DNA of 64,000 nucleotides from Prorocentrum cordatum (GCA_963575745.1 CAUYUJ010015759.1:142703-206702); one strand, 5' to 3'; counted from the stretch's first letter, positions 21,931 to 35,357 are shown. Notes: generated from the sequence alone by a model not told the origin. Translations and numbers: made by a program.

Positions 21931-22258
21931 GCAGAGAGTTTCACATATTTCCATGGTCAGCGTACCAGAAGTGGTGTTTGGAAGGATTCAGGAATATGCG
22001 GGCGCAACAGTTGTGTTGATTCGCTGTGTTGAAATCCAACGAATGGCGTTCTGGCACGACTCTGGATCGTCAAGACGCAGCAGTCAGGTTGATATGTGGC
22101 GTTGCAATCCAGAGAACATTTTTTTGGTACGCTTCAGGATCTTCTTCCAACGAGGCAGTTCCCTCAACGGAAATGAACCGTTGCGAGGGCCTATGAAGAG
22201 GGAGCTTGGAGGAAGGGTTAATTCCACCATCGTTGATGATTCTTGGGTTTCCACTGGT
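21313..22258 (+). repeat. Composite repeat, copy 1
   Basis: A leader (GGGCGTTTCGCCTGAGACTT near 21385) is followed by five to six units of about 82 bp (GAGGGCGGGTGGTTTTCAAA, GCGCCGCGCACATTCGTT). Then come an (AT)n run (21897-21930) and a conserved tail (21935-22258) with two degenerate 65-70 bp repeats containing GGCGTTCTGGCACGACTC. It is flanked on both sides by CCT arrays. Copies 2-4 are at 28050-28690, 28812-29490 and 41059-42096. Confidence 0.9.
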
Positions 22259-23050
22259 CCTCCTCCTCCTCCTCATCCTCCTGCTCCTGCCCATGCTCCT
22301 GCTCCTGCTCCTAGTCCTCCTCCTCCTCCTTCTCCCCGTCCTCCCCGTCCTCCCCGTCCTCCTCCTCCTCCTCCTCGTCCTCCTCCTCCTCGCTTCCCGT
22401 CGCCCCTGTCCTCCTTTCCCCGCCTCGGAGCGCGCCGTGCGCCGGACCCCAGCCAGGCAGTGGGACCGCGCCTGGGAGGCTGCCTTACCGCTGATGGGCG
22501 AGGCGCCTTTCCTCTTCCCCCCCCTCTGCGTCCTCCCTCCCTCCCTCCCTGCCCCCCCTTCCCTGGGCCGCGCTGGAACCCGCGGCTTGCCGGCGGGCTC
22601 CTGCGCAGGCCGAGCCCGCCTAGCCCGCTTAGCCCGCCTTCGGCGGGCCGCTCGAGGGCGGGATGCTGAGGGGCTTCCTCGGTGCTGGGGCAGGGCCCCG
22701 GGGGGGAGCGCAGTGCCGCCGCGCTTGCCCGGCCCGCACGGCGCCCCCGCCCTGGGCGCCGGCCAGGGGACGGGTGGCACGGACGAGCATGCGCAGGCGC
22801 CCACCCCCCCCTGGGGCGCTGGCCCGCCGACCCCGACTGCGTTGGCCCTTCGGCCCCTCGGGGTGGCGGCGCTCGCGGCGGGGCGGTCTCGGCCCCGAGG
22901 GGCCCTTCACCACTTGAGCAAATCAATGAGCAGCCCCGCCTCCCCGCCCTCGGCCGCCGGCCCAGACTAGGAGGGTGAGGATGAGGAGGACGGGCATCGG
23001 GGCGACAATGATGGTATTGACGATGGAGGGGGGCGGAGAGCCCCCAAGAT
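22259..23050. other. CCT array and CG-rich spacer
   Basis: CCT/CTGCTC triplets (22259-22395), then very GC-rich sequence with C-runs to about 22975. Long open frames here on both strands are Pro/Arg/Gly-rich by composition and overlap each other, so I do not call genes. Confidence 0.6.
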
Positions 23051-23262
23051 ACCAAAGGACGTAGCCAAGGAAGTACCCAAGGAGGCATCCTAGGATGCAC
23101 CCGAGGAGGTACCCGAGGAGGTACCCAGTGAGGTACCTAGTGAGGTGCCTAAGGAGGTACCCGAGGAGGTACCCAGGGGTACCCAAGGAGGTACCCAAGA
23201 AAATACCCAAGGATGTACACAATGATGTACCCAAGGAGGTGCCCAAAGATGTACTTCCCGAG
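23050..23262. repeat. 12 bp minisatellite (GGTACCC core)
   Basis: About 17 units of AAGGAGGTACCC or CGAGGAGGTACC with scattered changes. No relation to a gene is seen. The next 430 bp (23263-23690) are unique with no gene signal. Confidence 0.9.
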
Positions 23263-23689
23263 GCATGGCCGAAACCGATCACAGGGATCACCGGGACCGG
23301 TTCCCTCACGAGCGCTGGCAAGCCAAAGTGACTATGGGTACTTTCCCCCTAGCGCCAGCCACTGGTGGATAGCTTTCTGCCATGCCTCCGACTTTGAGGA
23401 TGGGCCCTGCTCTTGGCCATATACTGGATTCGGACTTTCCTGCAAGTTCGCAGGCACCAGTATTTCTCCGACGACCGCTTAATCCTCACATATGGGCTTA
23501 GGTGCCCTTGAAACCTATAGCGAGCTTGGTAATCCTCCTCCTCCTCGTCCTCATTTTGGTCTTCCTTGTCCCCGTCCCCTCATCCTTCCCCTCCTCTTGA
23601 CTTTGTACGCTGTCCAGGGACCAGGCTGCGGTCCTCCTCCTCGGACTCGGATTTCTTCAAAGATCATGAGCTTGCATCCCATACTCTCC

Positions 23690-23758
23690 TGCTCCTCCTC
23701 CTCCTCCTCCTCCTCCTCCTCATCATCACCATCACCATCATCATCAGCAGCAGCATTC

Positions 23759-23797
<39 letters not shown>

Positions 23798-23822
23798 GCA
23801 GCATCATCATCATCATCATCAG

Positions 23823-23872
<50 letters not shown>

Positions 23873-24419
23873 GCATCAGCATCAGCATCAGCATCAGCAT
23901 CACCATCATCATCATCATCAGCATCATCATCATCACTATCATCGTCCTCGTCATTGGCATCGTCATCGGCATCATGACCATTATCACCATCACCATCACC
24001 ATCATCATCATCATCACCATCATCGCCAGCATCATCAGCAGCATCATCATCATCAGCAGCATCATCATCGTCGTCATCATCATATTCATCATCATCCTCA
24101 TCATCATCACCATCATCAACATCATCATCACCATCATCACCATCATCAGCATCAACATCATCATTGTCACCACCACCATCATCATCAACACCATATCACC
24201 GCCATAATCACAATGACCATCGCGGTCATCACCGTCACCATCATCATCACCATCACCACCATCACCGTAACCATCACCATCCTAATCCTCACCATCATTC
24301 TCATCATCGTCGTCCTCCTCATTCTCAGTATCCTCATCATCAGCAGCATAGTCACTAGTATCACTGTCATCATCAGCATCATCACCAGCAACAGCATTGA
24401 CATTATCAGCACCATCACC

Positions 24420-24450
<31 letters not shown>

Positions 24451-24470
24451 GCATCAACATCATCATCATT

Positions 24471-24510
<40 letters not shown>

Positions 24511-24535
24511 GCATCAGCATCAGCATCAGCATCAG

Positions 24536-24582
<47 letters not shown>

Positions 24583-24592
24583 CCAAACCAGG
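23690..24592. repeat. ATC triplet array 1 (about 0.9 kb)
   Basis: CCT triplets pass into CATCAT triplets with many single-base variants (ACC, AGC, GTC). Runs of CATCAG occur near 23870-23905 and 24505-24535. Open frames across it (poly-Ile, -Ser, -His, -Met, -Asp) are a by-product of the triplet period. Confidence 0.95.
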
Positions 24593-25890
24593 CCCAAGCA
24601 AACGACGTTATCGCCGTGGACTTAACGGTTGCCTTGGGCACGATGTGCCTCGTCAACCCGACAAAATCTGTCTGAGATGTCCTGGGCTCTTTGGCCCTTC
24701 CGTGAGAGCGCTCCTCCCTGCAGGCCGCGGGCACTTCTTGCTCTCGTGCTGGGCCCAGCCGAGCAGCGTCACCACGTTGGGATGCCTGGTGGCCATCACG
24801 GCAAGCGCGTGTCGGGACGACCTCTTGCGCTGGTGTCCGACACCGCGTGGGATCGCTCGACCTTGAGCGATCGCGCCTTTCCTGGAGGCGCGAAACCGCT
24901 CGAGGTCGGCCGAGTTTGGGCCGCCAGCGGCGCTCCAGCCTGGAGCGCCCGCGATGGGGCCGCCGCCGCCTCGGCACGACACGAGCCTGCCGTGGCCGCC
25001 TCTGGAGCTGCGGACGGCGCGACGTCGACGCCGTCCCCGTCGAGGCACAAGCAGACGGAGCGGAGGAGGAGGAGGAGGAGGAGGAGGAGGAGGAGGAGGA
25101 GGAAGAGGCGGAGGAGGAGGAGGCGGAGGAGGCGGAGGAGGAGGCGGAGGAGGAGGCGGAGGAGGAGGAGGAGGAGGAGGCGGAGGAGGAGGCGGAGGAG
25201 AAGGGGTGTAGTAGTGTGCGCGCGGTGCTTCGGAGACCATTCTGCGTGCTCAGTTGTCCAGGGCGAGGTGCCGTCTGATGGGCCACGCGCGGAGACCGCA
25301 CACAAAGGGCACTTGGAGCGCGCGCGCACGCCAGTCGAGCGCCAAGGGTAGGAAAGAGACCAGGAGACGAGGACGAGGAGGAAACGGAAGCGGAGGCAGA
25401 GGAAGGACGAGGAGGAGCAGAGACAGGGAGGAGCGGGAGAAACAAAGAGCAAGAGGACGAAGGGCAACGGGAATCGGGAACAGATCAGGAGCATCTGGTA
25501 ATTACGAACCCGCGTGCAGATGTGATTGAGAGTAAAGGGCCGAGCAAGAATAAGGGGGGGAGGAGGATACAGGGGAAAAGGAAGATGATGATGGGGATTC
25601 GCATCGAAAGAGGAAGGGAGGGTGGTGGGTCTAGCAACGAGGGAGGAGCGGGGAGGGAGGAAGCAAATGGCAGGAGAAGGGAGGAGAGGCGAGAGAGGGA
25701 GGAAGGAGTCGGGAAGGGGGGAGGAGGCACGAGGGACAAGGGAAGGGGGCAAGTAGAGAGGAGAGAGGAATGTCCTGGACAACCAGGCCCTCCTCACAGC
25801 CACCACCAGCATCTTCCTTCGTCTCCATCTCCCGAACCATACTTATCTTCGCCTTCGCCCTTCAACTCATCCTCATCCTCACGCCTCTCT
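24593..25890. other. Spacer with GGA array 25060-25205
   Basis: 24593-25055 is GC-rich unique sequence without recognisable motifs. 25060-25205 is a GGA/GGC triplet array. 25350-25770 is purine-rich (GGAGGAAGG) without motifs. No gene is supported. Confidence 0.6.
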
Positions 25891-27400
25891 CCTAGCCCCA
25901 CCAGCCCTTTAGGGCCGAGGTGGTCCAGCAGGCTTTATTTCCACCCCCCGTCTTCCCCTCCGGGGAGGGGCTTATCACTGTTCCTCATCCACATGCACCC
26001 CCTCTCCCAATCTACCGGCCCCCCAACCCGAGTCAATGCTAACACCCCCCCACCATCCATCTCAACTGAAAATGCAAAGTACACTTTGCGGCCGATTCTA
26101 GATCACGCTTGGGCGATCCACAATGGTTTCGAAACGTTTTTTTTCGATTGAGGCGATGGGGGGGATCATATTGCCCCACATGCAGGCCCACCAACCCTGC
26201 GAAGAGCAAATGCTAATTGCACACTGCCGCAAAATCCAAAAGCGCGTGCGAACGCCCCGTGGACTGCTTGCACTGCTCTTTGACCAGGATGCTTCCCCTG
26301 GCACGCGCGCGGACGACCTCGCGCACCTGGCTGGTGCCTGTATTGGCTCCCGATGGTTCTCGATGGCGGCTCCTGCAGATGCTGAGGCTCGAGCGTTGCT
26401 TACGTGGTGGGAAGGCAGGCAGAAGTGAGCGAGACGACCGTCCTTTGGGGGGGGGGGAGAGCTTGACTTCTCCACGCACGCCAAAGACTTCCCCGCCGCT
26501 TGTGACCCTGAAGCTTGAAATCCCACCAGCCCTTTAGGGCGTAGGTAGTCTAGGGTGTGTTGTGTTCCATCTGCCCCTCTTCCCCTTCGGGGAAGGGTTT
26601 ACCACTGTTCCTCATTGATATACACCTCCTCCCCCACCTGACCGGTGGCCAACCAGGAACCATGCCGATTCCATGCGGGCCCGCCCCCCACTATCTCTGT
26701 CAACAAAACAATACACACTGGAGTCAGCCTCCACATTTGGAGCATGCGCGGCCAACCCGATGCGCCCCCCCACACCATTCCTGTAAAAAACAAAAATACA
26801 ATTTAGGGCAAAGTCTTGCGTCATATTCGTGAGGCCCGCGAGCACTTTGTATTGTTTTTGACATGGACGGCGGAGGTGTCAGCGAATTGCCTGCTGTGCG
26901 CAGGGCTACCATCCCTGACAAAAAACAATACAACATGCACCTCGCGGCTAAATCTGGATCATGCGCGGCCATCCCGCGATCACTGTCAAGTGGGGTTTGA
27001 CAGTGACGGCGGGAGTGGTGTCGCGTGATCTGCTGTGCGCAGGCCCACCAGACACAATGATGGGCACGGGCATTGGTTTTCGTCAAGGATGGCGGGGGCC
27101 GACGTATTTCCCGATGTGTCCTGTCACGTGCGCAGGCGCACCTGGCGCACTCTGCGCGTGCGCCGAACGTGACGTATTTGGCGCGGCTGGAATGTGCGGC
27201 GTACCTGGCGCACTCGGAGCACGTGGCGCATCTGGCGCACCAGGCGTGCCTGGCACGCTCGGGCCCCAGGGGTGCGTGGCGCCTCTGGCACGCGTGGCGC
27301 ACCTCGACCAAGCGTCGCGCACCTGGGGTCGGCGTTGGTTCCCAGTAGCTGCCCATCCAAAAACGACCGCTGAACGTGCTCCGGCTCGGGTGTTATTCAT
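25891..27400. repeat. Degenerate direct repeats containing CACCAGCCCTTTAGGGC
   Basis: The motif CCACCAGCCCTTTAGGGC, followed some 60-90 bp later by a CTTCCCCTYCGGGGA hairpin and CACTGTTCCTCAT, occurs at about 25895-25990 and again at 26520-26615. A second motif (ACAATACA or AATCTGGATC then ATGCGCGGCCA) repeats at 26705-26760 and 26920-26990. At 27120-27320 a 12-15 bp CTGGCGCAC unit repeats. A 101-codon plus-strand frame (26123-26428) has no recognisable domain, so I do not call it. Confidence 0.6.
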
Positions 27401-28049
27401 GTGGGAGGGCGGGTGAGGATGAGCTCGACGGTTTGCGGGCGGGTGGGTAGCTTGACGTCTCCCCCTAGGCCCCCCCCTGGACCTGGACGGGGCCGGCCGC
27501 GAGGTGTCAGAGCGTCCGAAACGGCCTCGGCGAGGAAGCCCAAACCATTAGTTTTACGCCTCTTGGGGGGGCACCGCCAATTAAAGCTCCCCTCTTGTTT
27601 GATCGATGTACTCCAAGATGGCCCCAAGGGTGCTCCCAAGGCTCCCAAGAGCGTTTCAAGAGGGCCCCATGAGGCGACCAGGAGACCCCAAGAGGCGCCC
27701 AAAAGGTCTCCAAGATCCCAAGAGACCCCAAAGAGGCCCCAAGAAGCTCCCCGAGGCACGCAGGACGCTCCAAGAGGCCTCTGGAACCGCCAGGAGGCTC
27801 CCAAGATGCTCCAAGAGGCCTCCACTGGGGGACCCTTCCTCTGCGTGCTGCCCACTTCCCTGATCGAGGCAACTCCTCTGGGCATCGTTGCTGGATGGGC
27901 AGGTGGGGCTACTTTTTTTTGGTACGCGGGCGCGTAAAGCCAAGTCGAACGCCGAGCAAGCTAGAGCGGGCCGCGCCGTAGCAAAGGAAAAACAACAAAG
28001 TGAACAGCGTCCGCGCTGGTGTGGTTACGCGAAGCGTCTAGAATGTGCA
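27401..28049. repeat. CCCAAGAGGC-rich dispersed repeat
   Basis: 27610-27830 consists of CCCCAAGAGGCxCCC units (inverse complement of the 11590-12862 family). Flanks at 27401-27600 and 27831-28049 are unique with no gene signal. Confidence 0.75.
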
Positions 28050-28690
28050 ATAGTTTCACGTATGGAGGGCGGCTGGTTTTCAAAAAACTATGCTCTCGCC
28101 ACCGCCGCGCACATTCCTCGTAAAAGCTTGCAAGAGTCTCAAGGGCGGAGTGAGGTCCGTTCAGCAACTTCACTGGTGGATGGCGGCTCCTTTTCAAAAT
28201 GTGATTATCGCGTTAGCGCCGCGCACGTTCCTCGTAGCACTTTGCAGCAACTTCACTGCTGGAGGACGGCTCCTGTTCAAAATGTGGTTCTCGCCCTAGC
28301 ACCGCGCACACCTTAAATGTTCTCAGCAGTTTACAGCAGCTTACACGGCTCGTATGGCTGAATCTCAGAAGAAGCGTTCTTGCACGAAGTGAGACTGTCA
28401 GGACGGAACCGTCACGTTGATGCGCGCGCGGTGTTGAAGTCCCAGAAACGGGGCTCTGGCACGAATTAGGTCTGTCAAGCCGCAACAGTCACCTTCATCC
28501 GCGGAATTGAAAACCCAGAGATGGTGTTTTGACACGGTTAAATATTATCTGACGGTTGCCTTCTAAAGGGCCACTTCCCGCTATGAACAGTAATTCTTGC
28601 AGTGACCTAAGAAGAGGGAGCTTGGAGGGAGGGCTTATTGCAACATCGTTGATGCGTCGTGGGTTTGCATTGTCATTCCGCCAAATCCTT
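28050..28690 (+). repeat. Composite repeat, copy 2 (divergent)
   Basis: Three diverged units of the 82 bp type (GCGCCGCGCACGTTCCTCGT) followed by a tail with three degenerate repeats (GGGCTCTGGCACGAATT, GCAACAGTCACCTTCATCCG) and GAGGGAGCTTGGAGGGAGG. It lacks the usual leader. Confidence 0.8.
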
Positions 28691-28811
28691 CTCCGAGTGC
28701 CTAGTTGACGTCGTCGTCAGCGCCCCCTTTCTTCTCTGATCTCTTCCTCCTGCCCTTGCTCCTCCCTCCTCCTCCTCCTCCTCCTCCTCCTCCTCCTCCT
28801 CCTCCTCCTCC

Positions 28812-29490
28812 ATTCCTTTCCCTTCTAACTAGCAAGTTTTTAGGGCGGGCCGGGCGTTTCGCCTGAGACTTCCTCACAATGTATGACCCTGAAGCTTGAA
28901 ACATTGGCAACAATTTCACAGATGAAAGGCGGGTGGTTTTCAAAAAATGGTTTTCGCCTAAGCGCCGCGCACATTCGTTCTGAAAGATTGCAAGAGCTTC
29001 ATGGATTGAGGATAGCCCGTTTTCAACATGTAGCTCTCTCCTTAGCACCGCGCGCATTCGTTCTAACACTTGGTAAAAATTTCACGGACTGATGGCGGTT
29101 CCTTTTCAAATAATGGCCCTCGCCTTAGTGCCGCGCACATTCGTCCATAAAATTTGAAATTTCACGGATTCCCACGATCAACGTACCAAAAATAGCGCTT
29201 TGGAAGGATTCCGGATTTTGCGGGTGCAACATTGGTTCGCGGTGTTGAAATCCAAAGAATGGCGTTCTGGCACGATCCAAGATCGCAAAAACGCAACAGT
29301 CAAATTGATCCGTGGCGTTGGAATCCCGATAACAATGTTTTGGCATGCTTCAGGGTCTTCAAACGGTTGCCTTCCAAGGAGGCAGATCCCTCAATGGAAA
29401 TGAACCACCGTTGTACGGGGCCTATAAATCGGGAGCTTGGAGGGAGGATGTATTCCAACATCGTTGATGGCTCTTGGGTTTACACTGGTC
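28812..29490 (+). repeat. Composite repeat, copy 3
   Basis: Preceded by (CCT)n at 28767-28811. It has the leader GGGCGTTTCGCCTGAGACTT (near 28855), three 82 bp units, then the conserved tail (TCCCACGATCAACGTACC, GGCGTTCTGGCACGATCC, CATCGTTGATGGCTCTTGGG) ending in CCT at 29491. Confidence 0.9.
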
Positions 29491-30655
29491 CTCCTCCTCC
29501 TCCTCCTCCTCCTCATCATCATCATCATCATCATCCTCCCTCCTCTTTCGACGCTGTTGCTCGCTTTTGTTGGGGCAGCCCCACCTCCTCTCCCTCTCTT
29601 CCCCTCTCCCTCCCCCGCTCCTTGCCTCGGGCGGGTCTGCGAGCGCCTAAGAGGGGGTCTGGGTGGCTCACACCCCTCCGCCGCGCGTCCGTCTCCTCCG
29701 CCTTCCGGTTCATGCCTGCTCACCCCTCTCCCGCTCCCCTCCCCTTCCCCCTCCGCGCTGCTGCTTCTTCGGGGTGCGCCCTGTCGCCCGCACCCGGGTG
29801 GAGTGGCGCCCTACACTTCGGGTGCTGAGAAAACCTCCTGGATAGGCATGCCCCTTCGTTGTTTTCTGTGGAGAGGACACACGGCCGCGACACGCCCAGC
29901 CCCAGTGGACACGCACCTCAAAATTAGGTGCGTGTCATGGCTGCGGATTCAGCGGGATGATGAGGAGGAGGAGTAGGAGAAAGAGGAGGAGGAGGAGGAG
30001 GAAGAGGAGGAGGAGGAGCTGCAGCCAATCCCCCCCTACCCCTCCTCCTGCCCCTCCTCCTCCGCCTCCTCGAGCCTTGCCCAGCTCTTGCTGCAGCTGC
30101 AACCCCCCGCCGACCCCACCGCCGAGAACGCCGCCGCCGAAGGGGCCGGCCTGAAGCGGCTCAGCACCCGCACCTGGCGGCCGCGGGGCGAGAGGAGCCG
30201 CGCGGGCGGGAAAGGCCGACCACGCAGAAGGACCATTGACGATGTGGCTTTTTGATGCCAGCGTGTTTACAAGGTTTCGGCACCGACGGCCCACTTATCG
30301 GGCCCTTGGGGGGAGAGGGCAGCGAGCACCTACCCACCGGGAAGGGATCGGGGCCTCTGGGGCCGCGCATGGGAAACAAGAGCGAAAAAACGTCGGATGC
30401 CCGAGTGTGCACATGCGCACGGCCGTGGCTGGGCACATCCTGAGCCTGGGAGCGGCGCCACACTGTGCCCTCCTGAGCCTGGCCGAGGAGGCGCGCGCAC
30501 CGATCCTGTGCCGCAGGCGGCCTGGGCGGGCGCACGGCTCTCGACGTCCGACCGCGTGGTCTCGTGTGTGCCCTGCCCCTGGCTCTGGCGGCGAGACGAC
30601 GGGGCCAGGTCCGGGCCTCACGGCACGATGACGCAGCTCCTCCTCCTCCTCCTCC

Positions 30656-30688
<33 letters not shown>

Positions 30689-30839
30689 TCCTCCTCGTCC
30701 TCCTCCTCTCTTCCTCCTCTCTTCCTCCTCGTCCTCCTCGTCCTCCGCCTCCTCCTCGTCCTCCGCCTCGTCCTCCGCCTCCTCCGCCTCCTGAGTGCGG
30801 AGGCGCAGAGGAGCAGTGGACGGACGGGCCCCCGCAGAC
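29491..30839. other. Triplet arrays and GC-rich spacer
   Basis: CCT then ATC triplets (29491-29535), a pyrimidine-rich tract to 29760, GGA array (29960-30020), unique GC-rich sequence (30030-30630), CCT/CGT array (30635-30790). Many overlapping open frames reflect composition. I see no gene. Confidence 0.6.
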
Positions 30840-30960
30840 TCCACGGCGACGTCGGGATGGAACGGATCGTGCTGCAGGCTGCGCCGCGTTGCTGATGCGT
30901 CGGCGGTGCTGCGCGATCCTCCGACCCCAGCTGTTCCAGACCTATTTTGGGGGCGGCCTG
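30840..30960. repeat. GATCGC inverted-repeat element, copy 1 (partial)
   Basis: Contains CTGATGCGTCGGCGGTGCTG, GCGCGATCCTCCGACCCC and GGGGGCGGCCTGG, matching the right half of the 34153-34321 element. The left half is diverged. Confidence 0.6.
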
Positions 30961-31369
30961 GATGTCAGATTCCGTCGGCGTTCTCGCGAAAGACAATCCA
31001 ATCGGCTGCGGTATGGCTCACCGCGGTACGCAAACGTTGACGCATCAGAGCGCCGTCGAGAAGTCACGGCGGATGCAGCGGGACTACTTCGGCCGCTGGG
31101 GGGGTCCGTCTTCGGGACCCAGGACCATCGACAAATCCGCCGATCCGGCGCGTGAGTTTGAAAGAGCCTTAGATGTAGTCTCAGCTTCAGGTCCTGAGCT
31201 TCTGCTCTGCTGGGGGATGGGTGCCGGGGTGGCTCTGCCGGGGTAGGGGGGGGGGGGGGACGCGCTGTGCTGCGTTTTCCGGGGGGGGGGTCGGGCCGTG
31301 GGAAACACAGCAGAGTACCATCCCGGATGCCAGAGAGCCCGAGATTGCTGCAAGATATTTCGAAGACGG

Positions 31370-32095
31370 CCCAATATGTACCCAAGACGGCCCGAGATGG
31401 CGTCATGACGGCCCAAGAGGCCTTCAAGAGGCCTCTAAGACGGCCGAAGACGTCTCCAAGAGTTCCCCAGAGGCCCGAAGAACACCCAAAAGGTCACCCA
31501 AGAGGCCCCAAGAGCACTCCAAGGCTCATGAGGCCAAAATCGTATGTTTTCCGATAGTTTTTGACGGATTTTGACATGCTCGCCTTTGCGGGTTTCCGAC
31601 GCTCCAAGACGGCACAAGAGGCCCCCAAGATCGCACCAAGACGGCCAAGGAGGCTCCCAAGAGCGCCCCAAAACTGCCCAAGGAGCCCCAAGACTACTCA
31701 AGAGGGCCCCAAGACGGCCCAAGAGGGCTCCAGGACTACTTCGGAGGCACCCAAGGCGCTCCGAGAGGGCCCCAAGACGGCCCCAACAGAAGCCCCAGAG
31801 AGGGAACCCGACCCAACACTTCGAATCTTCCGGCGCAAGAGGCTCCAAAAAAAGCCCACGAGGCCTCTCAGAGGCCCCCTCAGGAGGCCGCAGGGGGACC
31901 CCAATAGGCGCCAAGATGCCCAACAGGCCCTGCAATTGTCCCGAAAAGGCCTCCGAACTGCGTCCAACAGGCCTCCGAGAAGCTTCCCAGGACACCCCGA
32001 CACACATACAAGAGGCATCAAACCCACAACCCAAGCACGATGTCGGGTTGGGCGGAAAGCCACTAGGATAATAAACAAATCTTGTGCGTGTAACC
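31370..32095. repeat. CCCAAGAGG/CAAGACGG dispersed repeat
   Basis: Tightly packed CAAGACGGCCCAAGAGGCCC units. At 31545-31640 it contains the AT-rich core seen inverted at 12100 and 12660 (TTTTCCGATAGTTTTTGACG, GACGCTCCAAGACGGCAC). No gene. The preceding 31000-31370 is unique and non-coding. Confidence 0.8.
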
Positions 32096-32862
<767 letters not shown>

Positions 32863-33227
32863 GGCAGCTCCCCCGGATCGGCGGCACTGGCCGGAGGCCA
32901 CTACTATCATCCACGACGAGAAGCCTGTCAACAGGGTGGGGCCGGGAGCTCAGGGGATACCCTTTTCCGTCGGCGGTCAGGTGGGGCAATGCGCTCCAGC
33001 GTGGCAGCGATGTAGGGGCACTACAAAGCGAGTTTGCCGGCATGCAGGAGGAGGGAAGCTCAGGGGATACACGTCGTGAACACAAACAACGTGGGAGGTC
33101 TGTGAAGCGAGGGTGGCGGCCTTCGCACAGAGTGGGCGCCTGTGGCGGGGCGCAGGGAATCGTGAGGCTTGCTCTGAAGGCCGCCCCCTTCAGGCTGCTC
33201 CATGCTGTGCGTCGCGGGGGGGTACAG

Positions 33228-33415
33228 TGAGAGCCCATGCCAATATACACCCTGCTTGCCTCCAGGGTGCCCTGGGTTTGCCTGGGTTTCTATGGCTTTG
33301 CGATGGAAGGCGCGACGCTCCCACGCTCCCACACCAAGAATCAGTGGACGTCCTGGGGTCTGAGGGTTTGGCTTCTTGTGGAAGGTTTCTTGTGGTTGGG
33401 CCCCTACTGTAAGTA
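33228..33415 (-). repeat. Dispersed repeat, copy 1 (inverse of 55218-55392)
   Basis: The reverse complement reads CCACAAGAAACCTTCCACAA, GACCCCAGGACGTC, GTCGCGCCTTCCATCGCAAA, CAGGGCACCCTGGAGGCAAG, all present in the same order at 55218-55392. The surrounding 32863-33227 and 33416-34152 hold no recognisable gene. Confidence 0.85.
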
Positions 33416-34152
33416 GGAGTGGGCCGTCCTCCCCGAGCGTGCGGTGGTCGGACCCCATGGGGGACGATCTCGGCACGCGTGCGGTGGGGGATGGCCGAAT
33501 GATGCATTGGGCGGGGCGGCGTGGGGGAGACCGTATTCAACAAAGTGAAACATCCGTGCGAGTCGAGGTTTTCGAAGCAGATGAGGGGGGGGGCAGATCT
33601 TGAAGAACAAAATCCGTGGGGAAAGGGCACTTTCCAGTGGCACGACAACGGCTGGAACCGAAGACCCGCCGTGCGCGGCATCGACTGCGGCAATGCGGAG
33701 CAACGCAGGCAAAGCGCAGCTAACAACATTGACACACAGAGCAATGTAAGAGAACGCCCAGCCATGGCGAGCGTTTCAAAGCTAAGTTAGAACGAGACAC
33801 GGCCACCATGGACCATGCAAGGCACATCAGACCACCACAATCGAGCGCATCGCATGCCGATACAAATGACAGCCAGTGAAAACGCGCTGGTTAAAGTGAA
33901 GAGCACCAAAGCAACCACTAATGCAGGCATACCCGAGCCAATCAAGCACCGGCACGAAGGCGACGATACGCATTGGAAAGCTGGGCGTACGACGCCTGCG
34001 GGCGCAAGAAAAGACGACTCTAAGCGAAGAGCAACCTCAGATCGCAAAAAACGGTTAGCCATACATGCACAGAAGACCGGAAGCACCTTGCCCCAGAGGA
34101 AGGCTGAGAACGGCAGACACGCGCGAGCGAGCGAGCACTTGGTCCATTCTGG

Positions 34153-34321
34153 AGGCCGCCCAAATGGGGCCCGAGCAGATGGGGTCGGAGGACTGTGCTG
34201 CATCGCATCGGCGACGGCGAGACGGAGAAGGAGGAGCTCCAGATCGCGCCGCGTCGCCGATGCATCGGCGATGCGGCGCGATCCTGCGACCCTGTCTGCT
34301 CGAAGCCCCCTTGGGCGGCCT
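34153..34321. repeat. GATCGC inverted-repeat element, copy 2 (best preserved)
   Basis: Left arm AGGCCGCCCAAATGGGGC, CCGAGCAGATGGGGTCGGAG. The right arm read in reverse complement gives AGGCCGCCCAAGGGGGCTTC, GAGCAGACAGGGTCGCAGGA. The centre is itself a near-perfect palindrome (GCGCCGCGTCGCCGATGCAT). It is a MITE-like element without coding capacity. Related copies lie at 30840, 40740 and 43731. Confidence 0.8.
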
Positions 34322-34439
34322 TGGCCTCCCCTTGCCTCTCGCTCCCCGGGCAGGAAGCAAACGGCCCCCGAGGGGAAGCGGGCTCTGGCCACGGGGCCCC
34401 TCCCCCCAAGGCCATATTCTCGTCCTTGGTCCCTGGTGG

Positions 34440-34645
34440 ACGAGGAGGGACGGGAGGAGGACGAGGAGGACGAGGAGGAGGAGGAGGAGAAGGAGGAAAG
34501 GAGGAGGAGGAGGAGGAGGAGGAGGAGGAGGAGGAGGAGGAGGAGGAGGAGGAGGAGGAGGAGGAGGAGGAGGAGGAGGAGGAGGAGGAGGAGGAGGAGG
34601 AGGAGGAGGAGGAGGAGGAGGAGGAGGAGGAGAAGGAGAAGAGAG
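34440..34645. repeat. GGA triplet array
   Basis: About 200 bp, almost pure GGA/GAG in the middle. The following 34650-35356 is C-rich, then (CCGA)n/(CGACGA)n short repeats at 35125-35275, on the 3' side of the U6 gene. No coding signal. Confidence 0.95.
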
Positions 34646-35357
34646 CCCCGGGGCTCGTGGGAAAGGCCCTGGGGAGCCCGAAAACGGCGGAAAAACCGCA
34701 GGACCCGCTTCCCCCCCCATGGCGGCCTCCCCCTCTCTCTGCTCGCCCTGGGGCCCTCTCTTCCCCTCTCTCCACCTTCCCCCGCGGTCGGTGCCTCTCC
34801 CTGGTTGCCGCCACAGAGGGGCGTTCCTCCGCTCTCTCCTCCCCCTTGCTTCTCAACCTCTCGCCTCCATCCATATGCATCCTGGTGGCTGGTACCTCGT
34901 CCTGGTTGCCTCCATGGGAGGGTCTCCCCTCCTCTCTTCGGTCCCCTCCGCCCCGCGGGGAGACGAGGGACGTCGGCCGGGCCGGCCCGCCTCGTCCTCG
35001 AAACCCTCGAGGCCGCCCATGTCATTCAGCACCTTCACTGCCACCTCTGCGGGCCGACGCCGACCGCCGCCGCACCCGCCCTGGGGCGCCCCGAGCCGCG
35101 TGGCCGCACGGCGGGGCGGGGACCGACCGACCGACGCCGACGACCGACGCCGACCGACCGCCGCGACCAGGACGATCGACCGACGAAAACGACGACGACG
35201 ACGACGACCAACCGACGTTCTGACCACCGCACCGAACAACTGGCCGACCGCACCGACCGACCGACCGACCGAAACGAGCACGCGCGCGGCGGCACGCGCG
35301 GCCCACCCGGCGATCCCAACGCACCGCCCCTCACAAGAGACGGGCCGCCTCTCCCGA

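Noticed and set aside
23566-24601. Long poly-Ile, poly-Met, poly-Asp and poly-Ser frames in the ATC arrays (also at 32100 and 39300)
   Set aside because: Triplet-repeat by-products that are open on both strands.
26123-26428. Plus-strand 101-codon frame with fairly protein-like composition
   Set aside because: No motif, lies within degenerate direct repeats, and an equally open frame exists on the other strand.
33190-33765. Minus-strand 191-codon frame with a hydrophobic N-terminus resembling a signal peptide
   Set aside because: Its C-terminal half is the dispersed repeat 33228-33415 and no domain is recognisable.
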